NCBI GenBank assembly: GCA_022478985.1
Contig: JAKSZP010012295.1
Coordinates: 1 to 64,000 of the forward strand
DNA length: 64,000 nt
Source: Massospora cicadina
Lineage: Eukaryota > Entomophthoromycota > Entomophthoromycetes > Entomophthorales > Entomophthoraceae
Reading direction: 5' to 3'
Shown here: one piece after another, positions 11,001 through 22,138 of the stretch
Layout: every line of letters starts with the position of its first letter
Numbering within the stretch: position 1 is the first letter of the stretch
The notes under the pieces: generated by a model
Seen by the model: only the letters and a program-made list of their open reading frames with translations
Database searches by the model: none
What the model was told of the DNA's origin: nothing
Translations under genes and position numbers: made by a program

Positions 11001-13080
11001 AAACTGCGGAGGTAACATGAAAAGCATAGGAGATTCATTAGAAGAAGAGTAAGCGGTATCAGGAGTTTATTATCATTGGGTACTAAACTTCTTCTGGTAT
11101 GACAACTACAGGTTTGTTATACTTAACTGATGGTTCTTGGGGCGATATAGGGATGTTAGCATGCAGTGCATTGCCCTTTATGATGACGGTCTTTTCACGC
11201 CTCCTCAACAAGTCTTTTTCAACATGTCATGTCGCTATAAAAGAATCCTTACAGTAAATGCATCGAGGTCAAGGATTCTTCTGGTTTTTGACATGGACAA
11301 AGGATGGTTGGAGACAAAGGCGGTGACATTAGAATGCAGGGTCAACAAGGTATCTTAATTAAGAACTTACTAATTCTTCTTTATGCAAATAAAATCATTC
11401 TTATGGCCAATAATATGCATCTGAGCCACATGATATGACCTCAACGTGGATATGACTGCAGTTATAGAGTCTTACAAGGTAACGCGGTTGTTGTTATTAG
11501 AGCTGTGCTTAAACGTAGAAGCAGCTGGCGATCTCCACAGGGATTTCCACTTATCTTAGACGAATACCCATGAACGCTTGTTTTTAAATTGCCAGGGTTT
11601 ATTTTGCTGCCAATTTCCGGATTCAGGATGTGCAGTCCTGTTCTTATGTGTGGTATTCCTTTAGATAGATAGTCATAATCTCCCAAGTGTGCTATTCAGA
11701 AAGGAGTGGATAAAATTTACCTTCTGTCGGTCAGTAGCCTCTTCCATGGAACTCTTATAGGCATATAGGAAAGAGGCAATGTTTTACTGGCTGGGTGTGA
11801 ACTTCTCTACAAAAAATCTTAACTTTAGATTAATAGTAGTGAAAATGTTATTTACAACAGAAATCAGTGCAGGCTTGGAGATTTCAGTTTCTACATAATT
11901 GTAAGGAGCCTGCTGATCCAGAAAACATCTCAAACCCTCGAGGTCCTCTTGGATATCATCCAAATTTCAGTTTTAGGATTGATATAGAGGCCTTGTGAGC
12001 AACCTGCTACTTTGATGCTTGGATCTTGGCGCTTTGATGAAGAAAATGTCTCTCTAAATTGTCCAAGCGTATGTTAAACCCTTTGCAAGAAGAAAAAGCT
12101 GAGAAATGCGACTATCAGTGAATTTCGCAAAGTTGTTAAGACTATTCATCTCATCTGAAAAAGCCTCAATTGAGGCCCTGAGTGTCAAGAGGGACTCCAT
12201 ACATTTGGAGCTTGAACCACAGAGCCACATTGAGGACTAAATTCTATAAGGTAGTGAAGGGATGTCAAAACGTCCTTTTCCAGGAGTCTTCATGATTGCT
12301 AGGAGAAGGAGTTGTGGAACTAGAGGTTCCTTGATGACCAAAAGGACCTTCAAGTTCTTCAAGCTTCCACTCCTAGTTGCCATTTTTTGCGAGGCTTGTC
12401 CTGGTAGTGCATCTTGAGAGTTCACACCAGGTCTTAACTTTGTTTGAGGCGTTGAATCCATACAGCATCAAGGGGTTGTATATTATGAATGTTGGTCCTC
12501 AAAGAAGCCAGAATTTCTGCTATCTAACACCATCAGTTGGTTTTGGGCCTCGTTAATTAACTTACTGTTACCAGCCAAGGCTTCTTTGTTGTTGTGGACA
12601 AAGTAGGAGGCCACATAATAGAAATTGTCAATGTGGGTGTGTAAGGTTTGTGTAAGACCTAGTTGTCGGGAGACTTTATGGTGGTGCAACCTGACTACTT
12701 GTAGGAGGTGATGGATGGGGTAGGGACGAGATTCTAAAAATATCATTCAGTCCCAAAAGGCAATTCTATTACTAGCATTAGAGCTAAGTCATAAAAATAA
12801 CACATTATGGAAGGCACTAAAGAAGAATTGGAGAAACTGATGTAGCAATCCACAGAATAGGTGCCATTTTTAAATTGTTGGATAATTTTATTGAGGTTCT
12901 CATATTGAGGTTGATTCTGATCACTGTCAACGGAAAATTAGAAAAAACTGGAAAGTGGCAAAAAACTTTAAGCTTTCAGGATTTATAAGCGGTACTTCAT
13001 AACGTGAGGTGCTAATCCATTGAATGACGCTTCTTGACCAATCAGCAGATTAAGTTTCTTTACTGCTATTATTCTCCATC
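11000..13080 (-). pseudogene. B1 Gag remnant with collagen-like linker
   Basis: Collinear with the Gags of B2 and B3. An N-terminal block is open at 12483-12746 (YPIHHLLQVVRLHHHKVSRQ, then a helical stretch with NFYYVASYFVHNNKEA), matching 47160-47435 in B3. The remains of a Gly-rich collagen-like linker lie near 12300-12375 (LEGPFGHQGTSSSTTPSPSN). A half-preserved zinc knuckle lies near 11250-11220 (RCIYCKDSF, with the His and last Cys lost). Start inferred near 13080. Many stops. Confidence 0.7.
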
Positions 13081-13109
13081 GTTTGTGATAGACGTTTTTC
13101 ACTTGGAAA

Positions 13110-13121
13110 GCTCTGATACCA
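13110..13121 (-). promoter_or_regulatory. Candidate tRNA primer-binding site of B1
   Basis: The minus strand reads TGGTATCAGAGC, the exact 12 bases often used by LTR elements primed by initiator Met tRNA. It lies 25 nt from the LTR edge, which is further than usual. In B2 and B3 the site next to the LTR reads TGGTGCTC instead, so the match may be fortuitous. Confidence 0.4.
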
Positions 13122-13146
13122 CTTTTGGGAACCTTACTTTTATTGG

Positions 13147-13605
13147 TGTAACAGTTTTCTTAACTGATGCAATAGTTCGAAAATAGGCTCAAAGCTGTAA
13201 ATTAGTAGAGAGTCAAAAAACAAAAAGATGGGGCGATATAGACTACTTTATTGAGTTAAAAAGCGTCAATAAATATAGGACGTGTGGGAGATTGGTGCTT
13301 AGGTACTTCGTGGCCCTGTAAAATAAGAATTTTTCATTGTCTTCTAGACTAACCGACTAGTCAGTGCCCTCATTATTCTTCATACTCATGACTTCAGCAG
13401 TGTGGGTAGCGCCTCTTAGTGTTCTAGAATCAGGGATAGTACCTCTGAAGGCGTCTCCATCGATTCTTATGTGCATGATGTTTACTAATAGAATATCATA
13501 TCAGAGCTTTCAGGGTAAGGTTCCATTAACACTGGCTCAAGAGGTCAATTATTGAGGCTCAATTAAGGAGTAGATATTTTGACTCACTCATTGTTTGAAT
13601 CCCAA
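13147..13605 (-). repeat. 5' LTR of B1 (~459 bp)
   Basis: Aligns with the B2 3' LTR (13856-14323) in the same orientation, with shared blocks such as GTCAGTGCCCTC near one end and TTTTGACTCACTCAT near the other. The LTR end nearer Gag reads CTGTTACA on the minus strand. The outer edge (TTTTGGGATTC) has lost its TG. Positions 13560-13605 match the 56-bp stub of the B1 3' LTR at 7422-7477. Confidence 0.8.
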
Positions 13606-13855
13606 AAGAGATGATGGCTAAGGCAAAGTCAAGAAAAATCACTGGTATTATCCCTGGTGGTATTACTCAGAAGGGTAATGGCACCCTGTGGTAATAAATG
13701 GTTTAGGCCATCTAGATAATGTTACCATTCCTGACTTTACAAGATTTTACTTGAGACAATGATATCAAATTGAGTTTGCAAAATAAGGTGTTTTTAATTG
13801 GAAATAGTAATTGCATTAGAACCATAACTAGGTTAAGAAAAAAATAATTCTTTTT
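13606..13855 (+). pseudogene. C1 reverse transcriptase, N-terminal fragment
   Basis: The 250 bp trapped between B1 and B2 reads on the plus strand as the fingers of a Ty3 RT. It has EMMAKAKSRKITG, then TQKGNGTLW, then in the next frame HLDNVTIPDF. It aligns block by block with 34350-34600 of C2 (VDEMITKGSL, QKPDGTLW, HLSNVIFPYP). The rest of this gene resumes at about 24880, 11 kb away. B2 therefore split the C1 RT gene, and B1 removed or displaced everything upstream. Confidence 0.75.
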
Positions 13856-14323
13856 TGACATAAAAGTTCTTTTGTTTCTTGCTGGGATTTGAAAATGGGC
13901 TCAAAGCTGTAACTTAGTGGAGAGGTCAATGAAAAAGATAAGATGTGATGAAATAGACTACTTTTTGAGTTAGAAAGTGTCAAAGATTTATAGGATTTGA
14001 GAGAAAGTGGTTTCTAGGAAACATCCATGGCCCTGTATGATCAAGATCTTTCACATTCTCCGGATCAATTACCTTGTCAGTGCCCTCAATGTTTTGCGTC
14101 GTCTCATGACCATAATATTGAGGTCACGAATATCAAACTTCAGGAATAGAGGATGAGATTTATGAAGGCATTTAGATTGATTTTTGCGTGCGTGATGCTT
14201 CCTGTTAGCACTAATCAGTGCCTTCAGGGACAGGTTTCATTCATGATGGCTCAAGAGTTGCTTTTGAGGTCTTATTCAGGGGTAAGGATATTAAATTGCT
14301 CTTGATCTTGAATCCTGACAACA
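13856..14323 (-). repeat. 3' LTR of B2 (468 bp)
   Basis: On the minus strand it starts TGTTGTCAGGATTCAAG at 14323, directly after the purine tract CTTGAGGGGG, and ends TTTTATGTCA at 13856. It aligns with the B1 5' LTR and with the broken B2 5' LTR, including the GATCAAGATCTTTCACA block near 14040 that recurs near 20150. The 62-codon open frame at 14218-14406 lies across the LTR edge and is not a gene. Confidence 0.85.
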
Positions 14324-14749
14324 CCCCCTCAAGATATTTTGGGGGGGAGGGTGTAGGGTCAAAGGAATTAGTTAAGTACTTGATTCACCACTGTCCCTCA
14401 GATTAATGTCAGCAATGGAATAATTCATTTCACCTTATAATGACCTTTTGAGGTCCACACAAAGAACGTTGAGCTTGTTCTGTTGAACTTTGGGTTGATG
14501 GTGATAAAAGAAAATGTGGTCACATAAATGAAAACTTTTAAGGAGGGTAGGATGGAGTGTAAAAAAAGAGGGTAGGTTGGAATTAAAATTGGGGGTTTTC
14601 TATCTGTGGTGATGACAATGCCTTGCGTTGCTAGGGCTTGAGACTGGACATCTTCATTGGCTAATGCTCATATTGTTAAATCAGAGTTTTCAGGTATGTA
14701 GGTATCAATCAGGAGCTTAATGCTATCTGTTTTTTGGGGAACGCCCATA

Positions 14750-15500
14750 TAGAGCTTCATGGTGAAATCCTGATTCAATGGTAGTTTATTAAGTGAGTCA
14801 GTAAGGCTCTAAGTAGGTAATGGTTCTAGTGAGTAGAATTGAGTCGTCCATCTTCTGAAAGAATGAGATGAGGGTTCCTTTAGCATATTTAACCACCCCA
14901 TTTGTTGAAGTGCTGTATGTCTTGTTACTCTGGCTAATACCAAAATGCAAATTTTGTTCTTGAACTACCTGCGAGGTGAAATTTAGCCCATTGTCCAAAG
15001 ACAAAATTTGTGGAAATCCATTTGGAGAAAATATTCTATTAGGGAATAGGGCCATTGCTTCATGGTGGCAGCGGGAATGGTGATTGCTTCAACTCATATT
15101 GTCAAATGGTCCATGCCTAGTAGAAAATAAATATGGCCATGTAACCAAGTGGGCAAAAAGACCAATATAGTAATGCTGATGACAATGAAGGGTCCTGATA
15201 GAACCATGACTGAATAGTGATATGGTGGACTAGCCTGATCATGGAATTAACAAACTATACAAGCCCCTTGAACTTCCTGGATGGTCTCAACCATTCAGTC
15301 CTAGTAGAATCGGTTCTTAAGCTATTTGTGGGTATTTTCCACTACCCCATGTCACATTCATATGCTCTTCTAGGATAACATTGGATTAAGAAGAAAGGTG
15401 GATATATGAGATACATTCTTATTAATTTTTACAGCATAACGTTTTTAAATTAAGACCCAGTCATTTTTTGGATTCTTCTGGATCTCAGGAATCTCAAACA
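14750..15500 (-). pseudogene. B2 integrase remnant
   Basis: The open stretch at 14798-15055 carries ILSLDNGLNFTSQVV, the second catalytic Asp in the usual S-D-N-G-x-N-F setting, here with Leu for Ser. It then has STNGVVKYAKG, where the third catalytic residue Glu has become Lys by a single G-to-A change. Upstream near 15130-15080 is GMDHLTI-VEAITIPAATMKQ in pieces, the first core strand. The N-terminal zinc domain (about 15450-15250) is heavily broken. Confidence 0.8.
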
Positions 15501-16160
15501 CCCATCTAATGGGCCAGTATACTAGATTGTATAATCAGGCTTCCTCAGGGCTCAGGGCGCTGAGTACCTTTATAATTGAGAGACCAATGGCGTTTTGATA
15601 AATCACATCTGCACAATACAAAGGTGAGATCGTAGTTCTGCAGCCTTAGGCACCATCTTACTAATAAGCCATCCAGGATCGTTTGCTGCAGCCATTAGAG
15701 TGAGGAATTATTTTTGATAACGGTGAAATGGGTGCATATTTGTAGGGTTGGAAATGCTTTATTGCCAAAAAAGCCAGGAACTTGTGTTTAGTAACACTAT
15801 AAGTCTTTAAAATTAATCAGGGTCTTTTTGAAGTAAGCCACTGGATGGTTTACCTGATCTTTATCATGCTGATCTAGAATCGCCCTGAGGGCAATGTCAC
15901 TAGCGTCAGTGAACAGTAAAAAGGGTCAAATTAAAACGCAGATGAACTAAGATATTTTTAATACAAAAAGCAGTCCGAAATGCATGAAGCGCTTGTTCCT
16001 GTTCAGTCTTTCCCTTAAGAGGAACATTATTCTGTAGGAGGTAGACCAGAGGCTTAGCTAAATTTGCAAATCGAGGGATGAACTGATGGTTATAGCCCAC
16101 CATGACAAGGAATACTTAAATATCCCTGAGGCTCTGAGGGTAAAACATCTTCCTAATGGT
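15501..16160 (-). pseudogene. B2 RNase H and connection remnant
   Basis: Positions 15906-16103 give an open stretch, MVGYNHQFIPRFANLAKPLVYLL, the Ty3 connection motif (x-G-xx-xx-FI-x-FA-xx-A-x-PL). It is followed by EQALHAFRTAF and the first RNase H strand region. Further RNase H motifs are present only as fragments between stops. Domain order places it between RT and integrase. Confidence 0.75.
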
Positions 16161-16970
16161 ATCACTTTATCCAGGATAGACTGAATACTATCCTTCGAGA
16201 CTTTTTGTATAAGGAACTCCATTTGAGATAGGACATTGCGCACACTAAAGGCTTAAGCTTTTTTGAGGCCTTTCTAAGTCAGTTATAGACTTCCCAGATA
16301 TGTTCCACATATCCGTTTAATTTTATTAAAAACCATAGATAACATTAATTTACATGAGGAAACAAATAGTTTCAAGTCCCTTAGTGTTCCGTCCATGGCT
16401 TCTTAAAGGTGCCATATTCATTGAAAAGGCCATGAGGCATCCTCGTTGGCTCAAATAGACCCTCATTGACTATGAGCGCTCATTTGGATCAATCTTTAGG
16501 GTGATCTCTACTTGCCAAAATTCGCTAGTAGTTTCATATTGGAAAAATATAATGTTTGGCAAGAAAATGGGGAGAATCAATAATCCTTTTCAAGATGTAA
16601 CTTTCCTTCTTGATAATTAAGTTAAGCCATTAGAAGTACATCACCACGTGATGACTGCCATCCTTCTTCTAAACTAAAAAGGCAGGGATGCCCAAGGAAT
16701 ATGCGAAGGAACCAATAGCCTGTCTTCAATAGTTGCTTGAGCTCAAGAGCCACTCAAGTCTCTTCAACTTTCTTTTTTTAGAAGGCATGGAACAAAATTG
16801 GGGGAGCGTCCCCAGTCTCCACGTGATGCAAAACACCATTCATCTTCCCAAAATTGTAGGTAGCAGTTGAGCAAAGGATTGAATATTCGACTATTAATTG
16901 CTTAATTTTGATCTGTTGTTCACTAGTGAGCTCATGATTATTAGAGTTGCTGACCATTGCTATTGATGAG
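16161..16970 (-). pseudogene. B2 reverse transcriptase remnant
   Basis: Minus-strand blocks in order: a fingers block ending VKKDGSHHVVMYF, then WLNLIIKKESY, then ALIVNEGLFEPTRMPHGLFNE (the x-GL-x-P-x-MP-GL-N motif). The expected Y-x-D-D box is unrecognisable near 16330, where the frame reads HVN-CYLWF. Positions 16058-16243 give an open frame with RNVLSQMEFLIQKVSKDSIQSILDKV from the RT thumb. Stops and indels throughout. Confidence 0.75.
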
Positions 16971-17089
16971 AGATTATAAACCCAAAATCCTGTAACCTTC
17001 TAAAGCTATGGAAGTTGTTGATGGCCTCTATATGAATGAGATAAAAATAAGCGGCTGAAGTACTAGGCCCCACTATCCTAGATTTGTCA

Positions 17090-17760
17090 TTGAGATTATA
17101 CATTAACACCAACATGGATCCAGCGTTGGTATATCTTATTTATAGGACGGGTCAGTAGTTCCTTAACGCATGAATTATCCAAGCTACATATTTCATGCAA
17201 CTGTCCATAGGGAATGTTGATATATACCCAGGTGTTAACGATAACTTGAGACTTTGGTGGTATAGTGGTCATCTTAAGCAAACAAATTGGCATGCCTTCC
17301 CTTGCGTCTACCAAATTATGTGTATCTGTACGTGAGAAACCTTTACATGGTACTCAAGCTGGTCATTCTGGCCTTCACTCTTTAACAGGCAATCCCAAGA
17401 TTTGACCTCCATCTTGGCATATTTCAAGGTTTCTAAAACCAGTGGGAACTGGTGTCCCAACAAGAATAAGAAATCCCTATTTTAGTGCACAACGATTTAA
17501 TAATCTCAGAGAAGCTGAGTCCATAGGAGAAAAACATAGTTTAGGATTTCTAACACAATTGCTGAGGTATTCATGAAAATTTCTAAAAGCAATTGGGTAG
17601 AAAGGAATAAGAATACTGGATTGAGTGCATTTTGGCCTCAGTCTGCCATATTCCATGTAATGAGGAAAGTCTAAAGCAATTTTAATTCTCTTCATTAATT
17701 TAAACAAAATGACATTCACTGGTGATCCATTGTTGGCTATATAATAAACAGGTAATTTGT
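17090..17760 (-). pseudogene. B2 protease remnant
   Basis: Lies in the 182-codon open frame 17477-18025, the longest open minus-strand frame of this element. The protease core reads VWVHKLPVYYIANNGSPVNVI, here split at Y-Y, where NNGS stands for the DS/TG catalytic triplet (Asp to Asn, one G-to-A change). It continues LMKRIKIALDFPHYMEYG. The 17096-17314 frame gives the second half (STIPPKSQVIVNTWVYINIP-like). A retropepsin would cleave Gag-Pol; this copy lacks the catalytic Asp. Confidence 0.7.
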
Positions 17761-17989
17761 GGACCCAAACAGCAACGTGTGTAACTACGGTCCTGAACTG
17801 TAAGGTTGGAGTGAGAAACTTAAGAGATTCATCTAAAGGAGAGTAAGTAGTATCAGGTTCTTTATAGTCAATGGTTATCAAATCTTCTTCTTCTGGTACA
17901 ACAGTGATAGGCTCATTAGAAGTTGCTAACCAATCACGAGGTGGTACAGGGATGTCAGCATGAAGTGCCTCGTCCTTCATGATGATAGC

Positions 17990-19930
17990 TCTTTTTCCAA
18001 CCACATGGCAAGTCTCTTCCAACAAGTCTTGGCACCATTATCGAATCTTTTGCAGTAGGAGCATTGAGGTCGAGATTCTTCTGTTCTAAGCATCATGGGC
18101 TTGATGGCGACTAATGTGGCAGGTGCGGTAGACTTGGAATACAAGGTAGATGCAAGAATTTCATTAAGAATTTCCTTAATCAAGGATACAGATGAAGCTG
18201 TTCTGGCCAGTGATGTGCATCTGGACCTCAGTATAAGATCCCAATACAGAGATAACTACAGGTATGGCGTCTTCCTAGGAAATTTATTATTAATTATTAA
18301 TGGTTGTGGTTGGCCGTAGAACTGGCTGATGAATTCCACCGGACTATTTCCTTTGTTCAGTTAAATGCACATTAACGCATGCCTCTGATTTGCAAGCTTT
18401 AGTTTCTGCGAGTTTAGGTATTATAGAGATATGGAACTGTTACTAGGTATGGCATTACTTAAGATGGGGAGTCATAATCTCCCAGACAGTACCATTTAAG
18501 CAGGAATGGATGTGCTTCACATTCATACAGTCTGTGGCCTTTTCCATCGAGCTTCTTTGCGTAAAAGAAGAAAGAAATACTTTTTACCCTGGTGTGAACT
18601 CTTCTTTTAAACTAGGCCTAAAGTTAGTCACAAGTGGTGTGGATAAAGCATTGACATCAGGAACCTGCAAAGGCTTAGAGATCTCATTTTTAAATATTCA
18701 CGAGGGTCTTTTTGTACAATTGGTATCTTAATCCATCCAAATTCCTACTGAATGTTATCCCAATTTCGGTTCATAGAAGTAATGGAGGATTTGTGGGTAA
18801 CCTGGTCCTTTAAAACTCGAATCTTGGCACATCAGAGGAGCAGATGACTCTCAAAGTTGCCCAACCAAGTTTTAAACCCATACCAGGTTTGTTCATGATA
18901 AGTGATGCAATCATCAGAGAGCTTGGCAAAAGCACTGGATATATCTATTTCATCTTTAGAAGCTTCAATTGAAACTCTGAGACCAAGAGGAACTCCACTT
19001 ACTCAAAGATTAAAGCCTTGGCCACATTGCATTTTTGATCTTATAAGGTAGCAAGCGTTATAGACACATTTTTCTGGGGGTTGTTAGGATCGCCAGGTGT
19101 AGGAACTGAGAGACCAGAAGGTCCTTATTGCTCACGTGGACCTATGGGTCCTTTTGGCCCTTCAGGGCCTTCTAGACCTTCTGGTCCCTGAGGCCCTTTT
19201 GGCTCTTCACATTCAGAGGCAATATATCAGGAGGACAACTTAGGGTAGTGTTTTTGTAAGATCCATAAAAGGTCATCATTCTGTGGGAGGCGCTGTTTCC
19301 AGGCGGCCTAAAGAAGTTGAACATTTTAACAAAGCTGATTTTTAAAGTAACCCAAAATTGTGCAGTCCAACACGGCGAGCTGATACAAGCCTTGTTGATT
19401 AAGAGAGATTTTTTGACATTGGCTTCCAAATTGTTTTGGACAAAGGAGGAGGTCATGTTATAAAAGTTGACAATATCTGAATATATTTTTGGGTAAGCCC
19501 TACTTTTCATGATACTTCATAATGATGCAATCCAATCATATGTAGGAGGTGGTGTATGGACGGTTGGAGGAAGCTTTGATAAGAATTCAGTACCAAAGGC
19601 CAATTATTCTGATGGTAGCAGAGCCGAGGTATATAATTCATACATTTTGGAAGGCACTGAAAAATGAGGGTCAACTGGAGCGTCCTGCCAGAGTAGATGC
19701 CATTTAATAGGTTTTGAATAATCTCTTTGAGGCTCTCACACTGGAGTTGATACTGATCATTGTCAATGGATGCTAGGGCAAACCGGAAGGTGACCTAAAG
19801 CTCTAGGCTTTCATTCTGGATATGAGGTACCTCAACTGTAAAGTATTGATATTGAGTTACGCTTCTCAACTAAACAGCAGGTTGGTTTTCTTAAATGCTA
19901 TTATTCTCCATTTATGTAATCGATGTTTTC
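17990..19930 (-). pseudogene. B2 Gag remnant with Gly-X-Y repeats
   Basis: N-terminal block near 19550-19400 (PIHHLLHMIGLHHYE) as in B1 and B3. Between about 19198 and 19120 lies a run of at least seven uninterrupted Gly-X-Y triplets (GPQ GPE GLE GPE GPK GPI GPR), a collagen-like linker. The capsid-like part follows. The nucleocapsid knuckle near 18075-18030 is CSYCKRFDNGAKTC, a CCHC knuckle in which GH has become DN by transitions. The Gag of this family therefore has a collagen-like hinge between its N-terminal and capsid parts. Confidence 0.8.
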
Positions 19931-19943
19931 ACTAAGCATGGAG

Positions 19944-19962
19944 CCCCCTGTAGTGAGCACCA
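19944..19962 (-). promoter_or_regulatory. Primer-binding site of B2
   Basis: The minus strand reads TGGTGCTCACTACAGGGGG about 9 nt inside the 5' LTR edge. The same string, with TGATG for TGGTG, follows the 5' LTR of A2 (44147-44166), and TGGTGCTCCC follows that of B3. A tRNA ending GTGAGCACCA would pair. The tRNA cannot be named without the host genome. Confidence 0.6.
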
Positions 19963-20217
19963 TTTATTTTAACATAACAGTTCTCTTTACTGTAGCTGGG
20001 TTTAAGAATGGACTCAAAGTTGTAAAAGACGGAGAAGTCAATGAAAAAGGTAATATGGGATGAGTAAGACTACATTATCGAGTTAAAAAGTGATAATATT
20101 TACCGGATATATGGGACATGGTGCCTAAGGGACCTCCCTGGCGCAGTATGATCAAGATCTTTCACAGTCTTCCTTATCAATAGCCTAGTCAGTGCCCTTA
20201 TTGTTTTGCGTCATCCT

Positions 20218-20772
20218 TGGTGGGACTAAGGGATTTAGAACACTTGTCCCTTTAATTTTTAGGCCAGGAAACCTAAAGATCCAGGGTGCTGGATTATAAG
20301 ATTTTACTTTCCTGGGATTTAAAGTCTTCACTCAGGTTAAGTTACTTGATTGGTAAATTCTAATTATTATTTCATCCCTAAAAAATTAAAAGTAGGCTAA
20401 TTAACTTAAAAATGGCAAGAGAGTTAGTAAAGTTTATTGCTTAGAATTGTCAATATAGGAGTATTTTCTTGGTCAATCTCAATGCATACCAAGTTAAGAT
20501 CTATTATCATTACCAATTGAGAATTCTGCGGCAGGTTAGTCATTTCAGCCAATTAGTATCTAACTGCTGAATGAACTTGGGTTTGAGCCCTGAGATTAGC
20601 AAACTTTGGGGGAGAAATAGTTGATAACACTAATTGGAGTTAATCCCTGATGTTGTAAGGCAGTAATTTTGTTGGGGATTATCCTTGATAAATGTTTGGG
20701 TATTTCAGCAGAACTGGATCGATTCCTTTTGGCAACACATCCAAATCTCCAATTTGGATAGGAATCTCGACA
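20218..20772. repeat. Solo LTR D (555 bp), TSD ATCCT
   Basis: Starts TGGTGGGACTAAGG and ends TCTCGACA, flanked on both sides by ATCCT (20213-20217 and 20773-20777). The flanking B2 LTR sequence is continuous once it is removed. It does not resemble the other LTRs in this window, so it represents a separate family. Solo LTRs arise by recombination between the two ends of a full element. Confidence 0.88.
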
Positions 20773-20826
20773 ATCCTCATGACCACATTGGTGGAGGTCA
20801 CGCCTCTCAAAGTTTGGAAAGCAGGG

Positions 20827-21401
20827 TGTAACAATTTAGTTCATCTTGATTGTTACATTCCAACTCATATTCAAATTTTTCAAATAAGATAAATTGTTAA
20901 TGTTTCTTTCTAGGTCGTTCTAGGTGCTGGGTTGTGCCTCACCCAAGTTGTATATTAGGCTTTTGTGAGCATAATCAATGACTCAGGTGAGGCCCCTGAG
21001 GGCCAGCCTTTATAAAGCGCGCCTGCCCATTCCAAGTTCACTTCAGATTATTTTACCCTAGCTTTCCCTTCCTGGAGAGCATTGTCAGTTGCTCCCCAGA
21101 CAAGCTCTGGTCAGTAGACCTTTTTTATTATCCAGAATAGTAAAAATCACTTTGGGTTTAGCATACCTCACAAAATTTTGGTCATTTTTTGGTATCTATT
21201 TCAAAGAGCTTTTGCAGGGTTGTGTCAGATTAACCACAGAGAGACTCCTTCTATAACCAACTAGTAGTAGGAAATGTTTAGTGCTGTTGGTGCCCCCAAA
21301 CTTTTCCCTACTCAGTTGGGATACTTTGGTTGCTTGACGGTGCACCAAAGAACTATTTAATTATTGGTAATCAGAAAACTGGTAATTTCCTGATTGTTAC
21401 A
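20827..21401 (+). repeat. LTR E1 (575 bp)
   Basis: Begins TGTAACAAT and ends ATTGTTACA, a 9-bp terminal inverted repeat. The first 31 bp also form a hairpin with the same arms. A TATA box (TTTATAAAG) lies near 21011 downstream of the block GGTGAGGCCCCTGAGGG, and an AATAGTAAA/AATAAA-like poly(A) signal lies near 21135-21145. Transcription direction is therefore plus. Confidence 0.88.
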
Positions 21402-22138
21402 CTATTCCAAAGTTAAATCTGCACTGCGCGCCTCCAATCCCCAGTTTGGCTGACCTCAGTGGTCACTTGGTCCTGGTTGTCAAGGAACCAGCACCGGTGG
21501 GAGCCAGTGACAGATGACCAACCCTGAATTTTAAGTGACCATCAGTTGAAAATCCAGGTGGGGCCTCTCTATCACCAAGGATTCGGTTGGCGCTGGGGGG
21601 ATCTGTCCCAGCAGAACTCCCTCACCCATGGATGGTCTACCTGGAAAAGGGATGACCATCCAGTCATGCTGTACTTCGCACCCAACTTATAATTTGTTAG
21701 AAAAAGCAGCTTCCTGGTCGGGATGGGAAGGCCAAAGCCAACAGAAGCCTGGGAGGGGGTGCGCAAAACAGCAAAGTGCTGGGCGTGCATCCTCAGGCTG
21801 GGGCTGTCCAGCCACGCTGATCCTCGCGCTTCTCTCAAATTTCATTTGGTCAAAGCGCCTTCCTGGTTGGGATGGGAAGACCATCACCAACAGGAGCCTG
21901 AGAGGGGGGCGTAACACAGCCACATGCTGGGCGTGCGTCCTCCTGCATTGTGGGCTGATTCCAGCAGCCCAGTCTCAATTTGAACCTCGCCATTTGCATT
22001 TTCCCTCAAGAGGCCCAGAGTTTATCTGGGCTAATTTTCCTGGGTCTCAAGGTAACTCACCATAGGAAGACCTCATTGTGGCGGCCTTCCTCTGTGGGGC
22101 ACCTCTTGGGGGAAAGGCCCTCCTCTAGCGGAGGATAA
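21402..22138 (+). other. Internal segment of array E, first copy
   Basis: GC-rich 737 bp between LTR E1 and E2. It contains an imperfect direct duplication of about 105 bp with about 150-bp spacing: GGGATGGGAAGGCCAAAGCC (21721) and GGGATGGGAAGACCATCACC (21869), each running to TGGGCGTGC and then CCAGC. Open frames up to 145 codons exist on both strands, but the equivalent frame in the second copy shifts relative to the repeat, so I do not call a gene. A purine-rich stretch precedes E2. Confidence 0.7.

Larger units (their letters stand above)
7422..13605 (-). mobile_element. Ty3/gypsy element B1 (3' LTR cut by A1)
   Basis: Minus-strand element with 5' LTR (13147-13605), collagen-like Gag, protease, RT, RNase H, integrase and a 3' LTR of which only 56 bp (7422-7477) remain before A1. 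A polypurine tract (TTTTGAGAGGGA) precedes the 3' LTR at 7478-7490. It is collinear with B2 at every domain. It sits directly against a fragment of the C1 RT gene (13606-13855), so it was inserted into C1. It is decayed by many stops and indels. Confidence 0.88.

Noticed and set aside
20218..20772. Solo LTR D as a copy of the B3 LTR, because both are about 555 bp
   Set aside because: The sequences do not align in either orientation; the equal length is coincidence.
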